Below are positions 7,998-15,913 of a stretch of 32,357 nucleotides of DNA, one piece after another. Positions within the stretch are counted from its first letter, which is position 1, and every line of letters starts with the position of its first letter. Source of the DNA: Bacteroidales bacterium (GTDB lineage: Bacteria; Bacteroidota; Bacteroidia; Bacteroidales; Muribaculaceae); NCBI GenBank assembly GCA_004552485.1, contig SFOH01000018.1, positions 1-32,357 on the forward strand. The letters are read 5' to 3'. The position numbers were made by a program, and so were the translations under genes. The notes beneath the pieces are model-generated. The model did not search any database. It was not told where the DNA came from and worked only from the letters and a program-made list of their open reading frames with translations.

Positions 7998-9137
7998 ATG
8001 AACTATTTTATCACCGGCGGCGCCGGATTCATCGGCGCAAACTTCGTGAAATACATCCTGCGCACCCATCCTGACGCCCGCGTCACGGTGGTGGACGCCC
8101 TCACCTACGCCGGAAACATCGACAATCTCGCCGAGGAAATTCGCGACGGCCGCATTCGTTTCATCCACGCCTCCATCAACGACGCCGAGGCCATGGCCCG
8201 TGCCTTTGAGGAGACGGAGCCGGACTTTGTGGTGAACTTCGCCGCCGAGACCCACGTCGACCGCTCCATCACCGGCCCGCGCGTCTTCGCCGACACCAAC
8301 ATCCTGGGCACGATGACGCTGCTCGAGGCGGCCCGCCGCGCCTGGCGTCGTCCCGACGGCTCGTGGCAGTCCGGCAAGCGCTTCCTCCACATCAGCACGG
8401 ACGAGGTATACGGCTCATTGCCAAAGGAATACGGCGAGCCTAAGCCCATCGCCATCCCCGACGACATCCGCGCCTTGGTGGCCCGACGCCGCGACGTGCC
8501 CGCCGCCTTCGGCAGCGGTTTCTTCACCGAGAAGACGCCCCTGGCGCCACGCTCGCCCTACTCCGCCGCAAAGGCTTCGGCCGACATGATGGTCATGGCC
8601 TGGCACCACACCTACGGCCTGCCCGTCAACATCACCCGCTGCTCGAACAACTACGGCCCGATGCAGTTCCCCGAGAAGCTTATTCCCCTGCTCATCAACA
8701 ACATACAGCAGGGCCGCGAGCTCCCCGTCTACGGCAAGGGTCTGAACGTGCGCGACTGGCTCTATGTCGACGACCACTGCTCGGCCATCGACGCCGTCCT
8801 GCTCCACGGACGCCCCAACGAGGTCTACAACATCGGCGGCTTCAACGAGAAGACCAACATCGACATCGTCCGTCAGGTCGTCGACCTTGTGGCCGAATTC
8901 ACCGGCACCGCCCCGCGCCACGACCTCATCACCTACGTCACCGACCGTCCCGGCCACGACATGCGCTATGCCATCGACCCCCTCAAGACGGCCGCCGAGC
9001 TGGGATGGGTGCCGCTCACAACCTTCGAGCAGGGCATTCGCCGCACCGTGCGCTGGTATCTTGACAACCCCGAGTGGGTGCGCAAGATTGTCAGCGGCGA
9101 ATACATGGACTATTACAAAAAACAATATAACCGCTAA
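7998..9137 (+). CDS. rfbB: dTDP-glucose 4,6-dehydratase
   Basis: Converts dTDP-D-glucose to dTDP-4-keto-6-deoxy-D-glucose, the branch point for dTDP-deoxysugars. It is an extended short-chain dehydrogenase. GGAGFIGANF near the N-terminus binds NAD+. Thr134-Asp135-Glu136 in STDEVYG and Tyr188/Lys192 in YSAAK form the active site. RCSNNYGP and the NWLYVDDH-like stretch (here RDWLYVDDHC) are also present. At 379 residues it is slightly longer than E. coli RfbB because of an insert between the TDE and YxxxK motifs (around 140-185). It is the first gene of the rfbB-rfbA-ketoisomerase-aminotransferase operon, and rfbA starts 27 bases later. Confidence 0.96.
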   Translation: MNYFITGGAGFIGANFVKYILRTHPDARVTVVDALTYAGNIDNLAEEIRDGRIRFIHASINDAEAMARAFEETEPDFVVNFAAETHVDRSITGPRVFADTNILGTMTLLEAARRAWRRPDGSWQSGKRFLHISTDEVYGSLPKEYGEPKPIAIPDDIRALVARRRDVPAAFGSGFFTEKTPLAPRSPYSAAKASADMMVMAWHHTYGLPVNITRCSNNYGPMQFPEKLIPLLINNIQQGRELPVYGKGLNVRDWLYVDDHCSAIDAVLLHGRPNEVYNIGGFNEKTNIDIVRQVVDLVAEFTGTAPRHDLITYVTDRPGHDMRYAIDPLKTAAELGWVPLTTFEQGIRRTVRWYLDNPEWVRKIVSGEYMDYYKKQYNR

Positions 9138-9164
9138 CGCGACACCCCTAACACTGTTCATCCG

Positions 9165-10046
9165 ATGAAAGGAATAGTTCTGGCCGGAGGCACCGGCAGC
9201 CGCCTTTTCCCCCTCACGCGCGGCGTCTCCAAACAGCTCATGCCGGTCTACGACAAGCCCATGATCTACTACCCCGTGTCAGTGCTCATGCTGGCCGGCA
9301 TCCGCGACATCCTCATCATCTCCACGCCCGAGGACCTGCCCTCCTTCCGCCGTCTCCTCGGCGACGGCCGCGACCTCGGCGTCAGCTTCAGCTATGTCGA
9401 GCAGCCGCGTCCCGAGGGCCTGGCCCAGGCGTTCATCCTCGGACGCGATTTCATCGGCAGTGACGACGTGTGCCTGGTCCTCGGCGACAACATCTTCTAC
9501 GGCCAGGGCTTCACGGGCATGATGCGCCACGCTGTCGCCGACGCCTCGCGCGGCCTGGCCACGGTGTTCGCCTACACTGTTCAGGACCCGCAGCGCTATG
9601 GCGTGGTCACGCTCGACAGCGAGGGGCTGCCCGTTCGGCTGGTCGAGAAGCCGAAGGTGCCGGAGTCGGACAAGGCTGTCGTCGGCCTCTACTTCTACCC
9701 CAACGACGTGGTGAACGTGGCCCGCGAGGTCAAGCCCAGCGCCCGCGGCGAACTGGAGATTACTTCGGTGAACAACAGCTATTTGGACGCCGGACGCCTG
9801 CGCGTTCAGTGCTTCGGCCGCGGCTTTGCCTGGCTCGACACGGGCACGGTGGAGAGTCTGATGGACGCCGCCTCGTTCGTGCAGGCCATCCAGAACCGCC
9901 AGGGGCTGAAAATCGCCGCCCTCGAGGAGGTGGCCTATCGCCGCGGGTTCATCGACAACGAACAGCTGCGGCGCCTCGCAGAGCCCATGCTCTCAAACAG
10001 TTACGGTCAATATCTCATGAGCCTTGCCGATGGAAAAATTCTCTAA
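9165..10046 (+). CDS. rfbA: Glucose-1-phosphate thymidylyltransferase
   Basis: Makes dTDP-glucose from glucose-1-phosphate and dTTP, the step before RfbB. It has the nucleotidyltransferase signature LAGGTGSRLFPLT then SKQLMPVYDKPMIYYP, followed by EQPRPEGLAQAF and LGDNIFYG, with VEKP and AWLDTGT further on. All are standard for RfbA/RmlA. The 293-residue length is normal. Its last 17 bases overlap the next coding region (ATG at 10030), which implies translational coupling. Confidence 0.97.
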   Translation: MKGIVLAGGTGSRLFPLTRGVSKQLMPVYDKPMIYYPVSVLMLAGIRDILIISTPEDLPSFRRLLGDGRDLGVSFSYVEQPRPEGLAQAFILGRDFIGSDDVCLVLGDNIFYGQGFTGMMRHAVADASRGLATVFAYTVQDPQRYGVVTLDSEGLPVRLVEKPKVPESDKAVVGLYFYPNDVVNVAREVKPSARGELEITSVNNSYLDAGRLRVQCFGRGFAWLDTGTVESLMDAASFVQAIQNRQGLKIAALEEVAYRRGFIDNEQLRRLAEPMLSNSYGQYLMSLADGKIL

Positions 10047-10455
10047 ACCAACCATAATCACCATCCCCAAGATTGCCGACCCGCGCGGCAACCTCTCCGT
10101 GATTCAGCAGAACGACACGGTGCCCTTTCCCATCGCCCGCGTCTTCTACCTCTACGACGTCCCCGCCGACAGCTCGCGCGGCGGCCATGCCCATCACCGC
10201 GACAACCAGTTTATGATTGCCATGGCCGGCAGCTTCGACGTGGTGCTCGACAACGGCCGCGAGAAGCGCCGCTACACGCTCAACCGCCCCTATCAGGGGC
10301 TGCTTATTCCGCCCGGTTTCTGGCGCACGATGGACAATTTTTCGGCCGGCTCGGTGTGCGTGGTCATCACCGACAACCCCTACGACGAGAGCGACTACAT
10401 CCGTGAGTATGAGGAATTTGTAGCCACTTCCGACCCCGAAACGCATCCCTTCTGA
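10030..10455 (+). CDS. dTDP-4-keto-6-deoxyglucose 3,4-ketoisomerase (FdtA/QdtA, WxcM-like)
   Basis: A small cupin (141 residues from ATG 10030) of the WxcM/FdtA family. Known members shift the keto group from C4 to C3 of dTDP-4-keto-6-deoxyglucose so that an aminotransferase can act at C3. Visible signatures are DPRGNLSVIQ near the N-terminus, RGGHAHH (the conserved His cluster of the active site), GSFDVVLDNG and GLLIPPGFWR. An upstream in-frame TTG at 10024 would add two residues; the ATG is preferred. Whether the product is the fuco (FdtA) or quinovo (QdtA) epimer cannot be read from sequence by eye. It overlaps rfbA by 17 bases and precedes the aminotransferase by 6. Confidence 0.88.
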   Translation: MEKFSKPTIITIPKIADPRGNLSVIQQNDTVPFPIARVFYLYDVPADSSRGGHAHHRDNQFMIAMAGSFDVVLDNGREKRRYTLNRPYQGLLIPPGFWRTMDNFSAGSVCVVITDNPYDESDYIREYEEFVATSDPETHPF

Positions 10456-10461
10456 ACCGCC

Positions 10462-11655
10462 ATGGACACGCCCCGTTACCCCTTCCTGCGTCTCTCCGAC
10501 GTCAATGCCCCCTTCCGCGACGAGATGGCCGAGGCCATGCTCCGCGTTCTCGACAGCGGATACTATGTCGGCGGCCCCGAGCTCGAGCGCTTCGAGCAAA
10601 TGCTGGCCGCGCAGACCGAGGCGCCGTATGCCGTGGGATGCACGAACGGTCTCGACGCGCTGCGCCTCATCTTCCGCGCCTACATCGAGCTGGGCCGGCT
10701 GCGCCACGGCGACGAGGTGATTGTCCCCGCCAACACCTACGTGGCATCCGTCCTGTCCGTCACCGACAACGGCCTGACGCCTGTCTTCGTGGAGCCGTCA
10801 TTAGACACGCTAAACATTGATACTGCGCTGATTGAGAAGGCGATAACGCCGCGGACGAAGGCCATTCTCACCGTCCACCTTTACGGCCGTGCGGCCTGGG
10901 ACAGGCAGTTCGCCGACGTGGCACGGCGCCACAATCTCATTGTGGTCGAGGACAATGCGCAGGCCATCGGCGCACGTGCCGACGCGGCCGGACTCTTCGG
11001 CACGCACACGACCGGCGGGCTCGGTCATGCCGGCGCTTTCAGCTTCTATCCCACCAAGAACATTGGCGCCCTCGGCGATGCCGGCGCCGTGGTCACTCAC
11101 GATGCCGAACTGGCCGCCGCCATCCGCGCCATCCGCAACTATGGCTCTGACCGTCAGTATCATAACATCTTCAAAGGCCTCAACTGTCGCCTCGACCCCA
11201 TGAAGGCCGCCGTCCTGGCCGTGAAGCTCCCGCACACCGACGCCGAAAACCAGCTTCGCCGCGACCGCGCCGCCCTCTATAACCGGCTCGTTTCCAATCC
11301 CTTTATCATCAAACCCGAGTACTCCGACTCGCCCTCGAGCGTCTGGCATCAGTATGTCGTCCGCATCAATCCCGATGCCGCACCCGGCGCTGACGGCGAA
11401 GACCGCTACCAACGTCTCGCTGCCGCGCGCGACGACCTGCGCAACTATCTGAGGAACAACGGCGTAGAGACCGCCGTACACTATGCCGTGCCGCCACATC
11501 TCCAGCCCTGCTACACGGAGTATGCCCACCTCGCGCTGCCCGTCACGCGCCTCATCGCTTCGACGGTGGTGTCGCTGCCGATCACGCGCACCACGCCGCT
11601 CGACGACATCCCCGCCATCGCGGCCATCCTCTCGGCTTACCGCCCCTCGCTGTAA
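10462..11655 (+). CDS. DegT/DnrJ/EryC1-family PLP aminotransferase for dTDP-3-amino-sugar (FdtB/QdtB-like)
   Basis: A 397-residue fold-type I sugar aminotransferase. The PLP-binding lysine is Lys199 in SFYPTKNIGALGDAG. Asp164 in VVEDNAQAIGA contacts the pyridine nitrogen. VGCTNGLDALRL, VIVPANTYVAS and HLYGRAAW are family motifs. Following directly after a 3,4-ketoisomerase, it should aminate C3 to give dTDP-3-amino-3,6-dideoxyhexose (Fuc3N or Qui3N). The FdtC/QdtC acyltransferase usually next in such operons is not present. A small-protein gene with its own promoter follows instead. Confidence 0.9.
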   Translation: MDTPRYPFLRLSDVNAPFRDEMAEAMLRVLDSGYYVGGPELERFEQMLAAQTEAPYAVGCTNGLDALRLIFRAYIELGRLRHGDEVIVPANTYVASVLSVTDNGLTPVFVEPSLDTLNIDTALIEKAITPRTKAILTVHLYGRAAWDRQFADVARRHNLIVVEDNAQAIGARADAAGLFGTHTTGGLGHAGAFSFYPTKNIGALGDAGAVVTHDAELAAAIRAIRNYGSDRQYHNIFKGLNCRLDPMKAAVLAVKLPHTDAENQLRRDRAALYNRLVSNPFIIKPEYSDSPSSVWHQYVVRINPDAAPGADGEDRYQRLAAARDDLRNYLRNNGVETAVHYAVPPHLQPCYTEYAHLALPVTRLIASTVVSLPITRTTPLDDIPAIAAILSAYRPSL

Positions 11656-11769
11656 TCCCCCTAACCACACTCGTTCGCGCCATCCCTGTACGCTAAGGTC
11701 TAAAAATTTCGGCGAATGATTTCACATCTTTTAGCAATGATGGGAAGAGTCATTTTACATCCATGGCTG

Positions 11770-11777
11770 TACCTTTG
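11770..11777 (+). promoter_or_regulatory. -7 box for the 70-residue protein gene
   Basis: TACCTTTG matches TAnnTTTG exactly and lies 25 bases before the ATG at 11803, giving a very short leader. No -33 TTTG is visible at standard distance. Its presence argues that the small gene is transcribed on its own. Confidence 0.55.
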
Positions 11778-11802
11778 CACTATCAAACAAAGACTTACAG
11801 TT

Positions 11803-12015
11803 ATGACAAACTTCTCTTCCTCCGACATTGTCTTCGCCACCATCTCTCAGCGCGGCAACATGCTTCTCAACCTCCGCCTCTCCGGCATCACCGCTCCCCG
11901 CGACATCTACGGCGCTATCCGCTCGGCCCTCCCCAACCTCTCGGGCCTGGCGCGCCTCTCGATTCGCAACGCCTCGCAGGGCTGGTCGACCACCTCGGCC
12001 CACCTCTTCAGATAA
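11803..12015 (+). CDS. Small protein of unknown function (70 residues)
   Basis: I do not recognise this protein. It starts MTNFSSSDIVFATISQRGNM, continues through a leucine-rich amphipathic middle (LLNLRLSGITAPRDIYGAIR, then LPNLSGLARLSI), and ends RNASQGWSTTSAHLFR. There is no signal peptide, membrane helix or cysteine, so it is probably a small cytoplasmic globular protein with alternating strand and helix. Evidence that it is real: an exact -7 box 25 bases upstream, codon use like its neighbours (third-position C), and a powerful hairpin 33 bases after the stop. It stands alone between the sugar operon and the convergent GH97 gene. No function can be assigned. Confidence 0.65.
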   Translation: MTNFSSSDIVFATISQRGNMLLNLRLSGITAPRDIYGAIRSALPNLSGLARLSIRNASQGWSTTSAHLFR

Positions 12016-12047
12016 GGCGCGACGCGTCCGCGTCCGCCCAAGAAATA

Positions 12048-12092
12048 GACTGCGCCGCAGCCTCCGTATCGCACGGATGCTGCGGCGCAGTC
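12048..12092. terminator. Strong shared hairpin between convergent genes
   Basis: A perfect 14-base stem, GACTGCGCCGCAGC (12048-12061) with GCTGCGGCGCAGTC (12079-12092), is extended inside by TCCG/CGGA (12063-12066, 12074-12077) after one mismatch, with a 7-base loop. The T run is weak on either side (TCTTTC on plus; TCTATTTCTT on minus). It lies between the small gene (plus) and GH97 (minus), so it probably terminates both. Confidence 0.7.
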
Positions 12093-12130
12093 TTTCAATC
12101 TAAAAGTCTATTATCGAGCGGTTTAAGGTC

Positions 12131-14245
12131 TTATTTGATGGGGCGGATGCTGATGGCGTAACCGCCGCCGGGAGCTACCGTCAGTTTGAGCTTCGACTTG
12201 GAGGTCACGGTCTTGCGAGAGATGACGTAGGCCTGAGGATTGGTCAGGTAGTGGGCATCGGGGGCGTCGGCATAGATGATGGCCTCGTATTTGCGGCCGG
12301 GGTCGAGGAAGTTGAGCGAGAGATTGCTCTTGTGGCCATGCTCGGAGGCGGTGCAGCCGACGAACCAGTTGTCGGTGCCTTTGGCCTTGCGGGCGGCGGT
12401 GACGTAGCGGCCGGGCTCGGCTTCGAGGTAGCGGCTCTCGTCCCAGTCGACGGCGACGTCGCGGATGAACTGGAAGGCGTCGGCGAAGCGCTCGTAGTTC
12501 TCGGGCAGGTCGGCGGCCATCTGCAGCGGCGAATACATCGTCACATAGAGCGCCAACTGGCGGGCGAGCGTGCTGTTGCAGTGGCCCTGGCTCTGCGGAT
12601 TCAGCTTTTTGATGTCCATCTCGAAGATGCCGGGGGTGTAGTCCATCGGACCGCCCTGCAGACGAGTGAAGGGGAGGACGGTGGTGTGGAAGGGTTTGTT
12701 GCCGGCAAAAGCCTCATACTCAGTGCCTCGTGCGCTCTCGTTGCCGATGAGGTTGGGATAGGTGCGGCACAGTCCGGTGGGGCGCACGGCCTCGTGGGCG
12801 TTGACCATGATGTGGTGTTTGGCAGCCTCGGTGACGGCATAGAGATAGTGGTTGACCATCCACTGGCCGTAGTGATGCTCGCCGCGGGGAAGGATGGGGC
12901 CGACGTAGCCGCTCTTCACGGAGTTGTAGCCGTTGTCTTCCATGAACTTGTAGGCCTGAGCCATGTGGCGCTCGTAGTTGCGGGCGCTGCCGCTGGTCTC
13001 GTGATGCATCATCAGCTTCACGCCGCGCGAGTGGGCGTAGTCGTTCAGAGCCTTCACGTCGAAGTCGGGGTAAGGCGTCACGAAGTCGAAGACCTTGTCC
13101 TTGGAGTGGCCGAACCAGTCTTCCCAGCCTTCGTTCCAGCCCTCCACGAGCACCTGGTCGAAGCCGTTGTCTGCGGCAAAGTCAATGTAGCGGCGCACAT
13201 TCTCGTTGTTGGCGGGGTGGTTGCAGTGGGGCTTGAGTTTGGTGTAATCGGTTTCGCCGAGTTTCACGGAGGGAACGTCGTTGGTGTACGACCACTGCTT
13301 GCCGCCGGCAATCATCTCCCACCATACGCCCACGTATTTGACGGGCTTAATCCACGATGTATCAGCGTATTTGCAGGGCTCGTTGAGGTTGAGGATGAGG
13401 TTGGAGGACAGCATGTCGCGGGCATCGTCGCTGATGATGAGTGTGCGCCAGGGGGTGTGGCACGGGCTCTGCATGTGGCCCTTGTTGCCCTGGGCGTCCG
13501 GCGTCAGCCATGAGGTGAACACCATGTTTTTGTCGTCGAGGTTGAGGTGCATACACGAGTAGTCGACCAACGCGGCCTCGTGGATGTTGAGGTAGACGCC
13601 GTCGTCGGTTTTCATCTGCAGCGAGGTCTGCACGCCGGTGGGCGAAAACGTTGTCTGTGAGAGGTTTGAGGAAATGGAGCCGATCATGTTGGGGCGAATT
13701 TCAGACAGGCGGCTTTCGGTCCAGTCATACTCCTGTGTGTCGTAGTCGCCGGCAATCCACCAGGCAGTGTGGTCGCCGGTCATAGCGAACTGCGTATTCT
13801 CCTCTTTGATAATAAAATATGCCATGGCATTGTCCTTCTGCGGGAACTCGTAACGGAAGCCCACGCCGTCGTCGTAGACGCGGAAGCGCAGGTTCATCTT
13901 GCGGTAGTGCTCGGGCTGGTCCATGGTGAGCAGAAGCTCGTTGTAGTGGTTGCGGATGTTGGCGTTTTCGCCCCACACGGGCTGCCAGGTCTCGTCGAAG
14001 GTTGAGGTCTCGGTGCCCGTCAGCTTGAAGCCGCCCATGAGGTCTGGGCCGTCGGCGAGGGTGAAGCCGAGTGTGGAGGGCTTAACAATGGGTTTACCCT
14101 TATAGTCGACACTGTAGGTGGGGACGCCGTCGATGACATCGGCGTGGACCGTGATCTGCCCGCCGGGCGAGGTCACGTCGGCTCCGTGTGCGGCCGCGGC
14201 ACAGCCGAGGACCATGGCGGCGGCAATCGTAATCTGGTTTTTCAT
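12131..14245 (-). CDS. GH97 alpha-glucoside hydrolase, SusB-like inverting type
   Basis: A 704-residue exported glycoside hydrolase of family GH97. A signal peptide (MKNQITIAAAMVLGCAAAAHG) sends it to the periplasm. The catalytic glutamates fit SusB of B. thetaiotaomicron with one constant offset of 23: Glu416 in MMHHETSG (SusB Glu439), Glu485 in NAHEAVRPTG (Glu508) and Glu509 in ARGTEYEAF (Glu532). That pattern marks the inverting alpha-glucosidase branch rather than the retaining alpha-galactosidase branch, which has an Asp nucleophile. Likely substrates are alpha-glucans or maltooligosaccharides. No susC/susD, other glycosidases or regulator lie beside it, so it is an orphan relative to a starch locus. 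The next transporter gene (15.9 kb) is on the other strand. Confidence 0.93.
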   Translation of the reverse strand: MKNQITIAAAMVLGCAAAAHGADVTSPGGQITVHADVIDGVPTYSVDYKGKPIVKPSTLGFTLADGPDLMGGFKLTGTETSTFDETWQPVWGENANIRNHYNELLLTMDQPEHYRKMNLRFRVYDDGVGFRYEFPQKDNAMAYFIIKEENTQFAMTGDHTAWWIAGDYDTQEYDWTESRLSEIRPNMIGSISSNLSQTTFSPTGVQTSLQMKTDDGVYLNIHEAALVDYSCMHLNLDDKNMVFTSWLTPDAQGNKGHMQSPCHTPWRTLIISDDARDMLSSNLILNLNEPCKYADTSWIKPVKYVGVWWEMIAGGKQWSYTNDVPSVKLGETDYTKLKPHCNHPANNENVRRYIDFAADNGFDQVLVEGWNEGWEDWFGHSKDKVFDFVTPYPDFDVKALNDYAHSRGVKLMMHHETSGSARNYERHMAQAYKFMEDNGYNSVKSGYVGPILPRGEHHYGQWMVNHYLYAVTEAAKHHIMVNAHEAVRPTGLCRTYPNLIGNESARGTEYEAFAGNKPFHTTVLPFTRLQGGPMDYTPGIFEMDIKKLNPQSQGHCNSTLARQLALYVTMYSPLQMAADLPENYERFADAFQFIRDVAVDWDESRYLEAEPGRYVTAARKAKGTDNWFVGCTASEHGHKSNLSLNFLDPGRKYEAIIYADAPDAHYLTNPQAYVISRKTVTSKSKLKLTVAPGGGYAISIRPIK

Positions 14246-14327
14246 GACAATAATTGATTGAGTTTTGAGAATTGCGTTGTTGATAGATGAATGGGTGACT
14301 GGCTGCGTCTTATCAGCACCTCGACGG

Positions 14328-14359
14328 CAAAGTTACGCACGAAAAGCATGCATGTCAAG
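14328..14359 (-). promoter_or_regulatory. Promoter of the GH97 gene
   Basis: On the minus strand, CTTG (14356-14359) is followed after 20 bases by TAACTTTG (14328-14335), the Bacteroidetes promoter pattern with one mismatch in the -33 box. The start codon is 83 bases downstream. Confidence 0.65.
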
Positions 14360-14528
14360 AAAAAGTAGACAAATTGTAGAGATTTAAAAAGCTTATTACC
14401 TTATCACTCTGCTCTTTAACCTAATCTTCGGCCCCTAAAAATGTAGCTAAAAAAGTAGATGAAATTGGCCGGAAAAGTAGCGTAAACTACCGACGCCGAC
14501 TTTAATTGTCCCTATTCGGGCAAAAAAA

Positions 14529-14561
14529 TTTGCTGCGGTCGCGAAAAATTTGCTATCTTTG
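14529..14561 (+). promoter_or_regulatory. Promoter of the DUF4494 gene
   Basis: TTTG (14529-14532), 21 bases, TATCTTTG (14554-14561): both boxes match the Bacteroidetes consensus exactly. The leader before the ATG at 14646 is about 78 bases. The yggS gene downstream shows no promoter of its own and may share this one. Confidence 0.75.
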
Positions 14562-14645
14562 CAAAACAGACGCGCGCCGTCGCGCGGCGTCGCCCGAGAA
14601 CCTGATTTACCATTTAGTTTTAACAATAACCGCAATTAGATACTT

Positions 14646-15080
14646 ATGTCAAACTGGTTTGAATGTAAAGTGCGCTTCGACAAGATGCAGGAGAACGGCA
14701 CCGTTAAGCGCGTTAATGAACCATATCTCGTTGATGCCCTGAGCTTTACCGAAGCTGAGGCGCGCATCATCGAGGAGCTCACCCCCTTCATCTCCGGCGA
14801 ATTCTCCGTCTCTGCCGTGAAACGCACTAAAATCACCGAGATTTTCTGGGACGAGACCGGCGACCGCTGGTACATGGTGAAAGTCGCCTACCTCATCATC
14901 GACGAAAAAGGCAACGAGAAGAAGAGCTCCACCTTCATCCTCGTCCAGGCCTCCGACTTCCGTGGCGCCTTTGAGAATTTCGTCAAGAACATGGAGACAG
15001 GCATGGCCGACTATGAGATTCAGTCCATCACCGAGACGCCCCTCATGGACGTTTACCGCGTGAAGCTCGGCGACAAATAA
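14646..15080 (+). CDS. DUF4494 family protein
   Basis: A 144-residue soluble protein starting MSNWFECKVRFDKMQENG, with TEAEARIIEEL, a central KRTKITEIFWD and a C-terminal ITETPLMDVYRVKL. This matches the DUF4494 family, found in Bacteroidetes and without an established function. There is no signal peptide, membrane segment or catalytic-looking motif; the pattern suggests an alternating strand/helix fold. It has an exact-consensus promoter. The following yggS gene is 92 bases away on the same strand, a pairing I believe is common in Bacteroidales (from memory, not checked). Confidence 0.8.
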   Translation: MSNWFECKVRFDKMQENGTVKRVNEPYLVDALSFTEAEARIIEELTPFISGEFSVSAVKRTKITEIFWDETGDRWYMVKVAYLIIDEKGNEKKSSTFILVQASDFRGAFENFVKNMETGMADYEIQSITETPLMDVYRVKLGDK

Positions 15081-15172
15081 TCGCCCCTGACCGCGCCACG
15101 GCCGAGGTCGCCCCTACCGGCGACACCGGCCGGCGCATAACCGTTAACCCGACAGCACACATATATAATATA

Positions 15173-15841
15173 ATGTCTATAGCTGAAAATTTGGCCGAAG
15201 TCCGCAGCACCATCCCCGAAGGCGTGGAGCTGGTTGCCGTGTCAAAATTTCATCCCGTCGAGGCGCTGCAGCAGGCCTATGCCGCCGGCCAGCGCGTCTT
15301 CGGCGAGAGCCGCGTCCAGGAGTTGCAGACCAAGTTCCCGGCCATGCCCGACGACGTGCGCTGGCACTTCATCGGACACCTGCAGACCAACAAGGTGAAG
15401 CCCCTCATCGGCCGCGTCAGCCTCATCGAAAGCGTTGACTCCGAGCGACTTCTGCGCTGCATCGACGAGCACTCGGCCCGCGCCGGCGTCGTAACCCGCG
15501 TGCTCATGCAGGTGCACGTGGCCCGCGAAGAGACTAAATTCGGCTTCCTCCCCGACGAGCTCGTCGACTTCTTCCGCAGCGGCGGCGTCGAGACCCTGCG
15601 CGCCACACACATCTGCGGCGTCATGGGCATGGCCTCGAACACCGACGACCTCGAGCGCGTGCGCGCCGATTTCCGCGCCATTGCCGACACCCGCCGCCGC
15701 ATCCTTGACCTCTTCGCCCCCGGCGAGCTCCGCGGCTTCGACACCGTCTCCATGGGCATGAGCCACGACTACCGCATCGCCCTTGAAGAAGGCTCGACGA
15801 TGGTGCGCATCGGCACCGCCATCTTCGGCGAACGAGAATAG
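15173..15841 (+). CDS. yggS: YggS/PROSC-type PLP homeostasis protein
   Basis: A single-domain fold-type III PLP-binding protein (222 residues) that helps control free pyridoxal phosphate and affects amino-acid metabolism. It has no firmly established catalytic activity. Lys25 in VAVSKFHP is the PLP-linking lysine. RVFGESRVQEL, RWHFIGHLQTNKVK, ICGVMGMA and SMGMSHDYRIALEEGSTMVR-type sequence are all diagnostic. Length is normal. It lies after DUF4494 and before the sugar transporter (72 bases). Confidence 0.94.
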   Translation: MSIAENLAEVRSTIPEGVELVAVSKFHPVEALQQAYAAGQRVFGESRVQELQTKFPAMPDDVRWHFIGHLQTNKVKPLIGRVSLIESVDSERLLRCIDEHSARAGVVTRVLMQVHVAREETKFGFLPDELVDFFRSGGVETLRATHICGVMGMASNTDDLERVRADFRAIADTRRRILDLFAPGELRGFDTVSMGMSHDYRIALEEGSTMVRIGTAIFGERE

Positions 15842-15913
15842 CCCCGCCGCCACTAATCCCTTGAATATCAATACACATTAATAAACCACTAACCCTTCTT
15901 ACCAATTCTTGCC

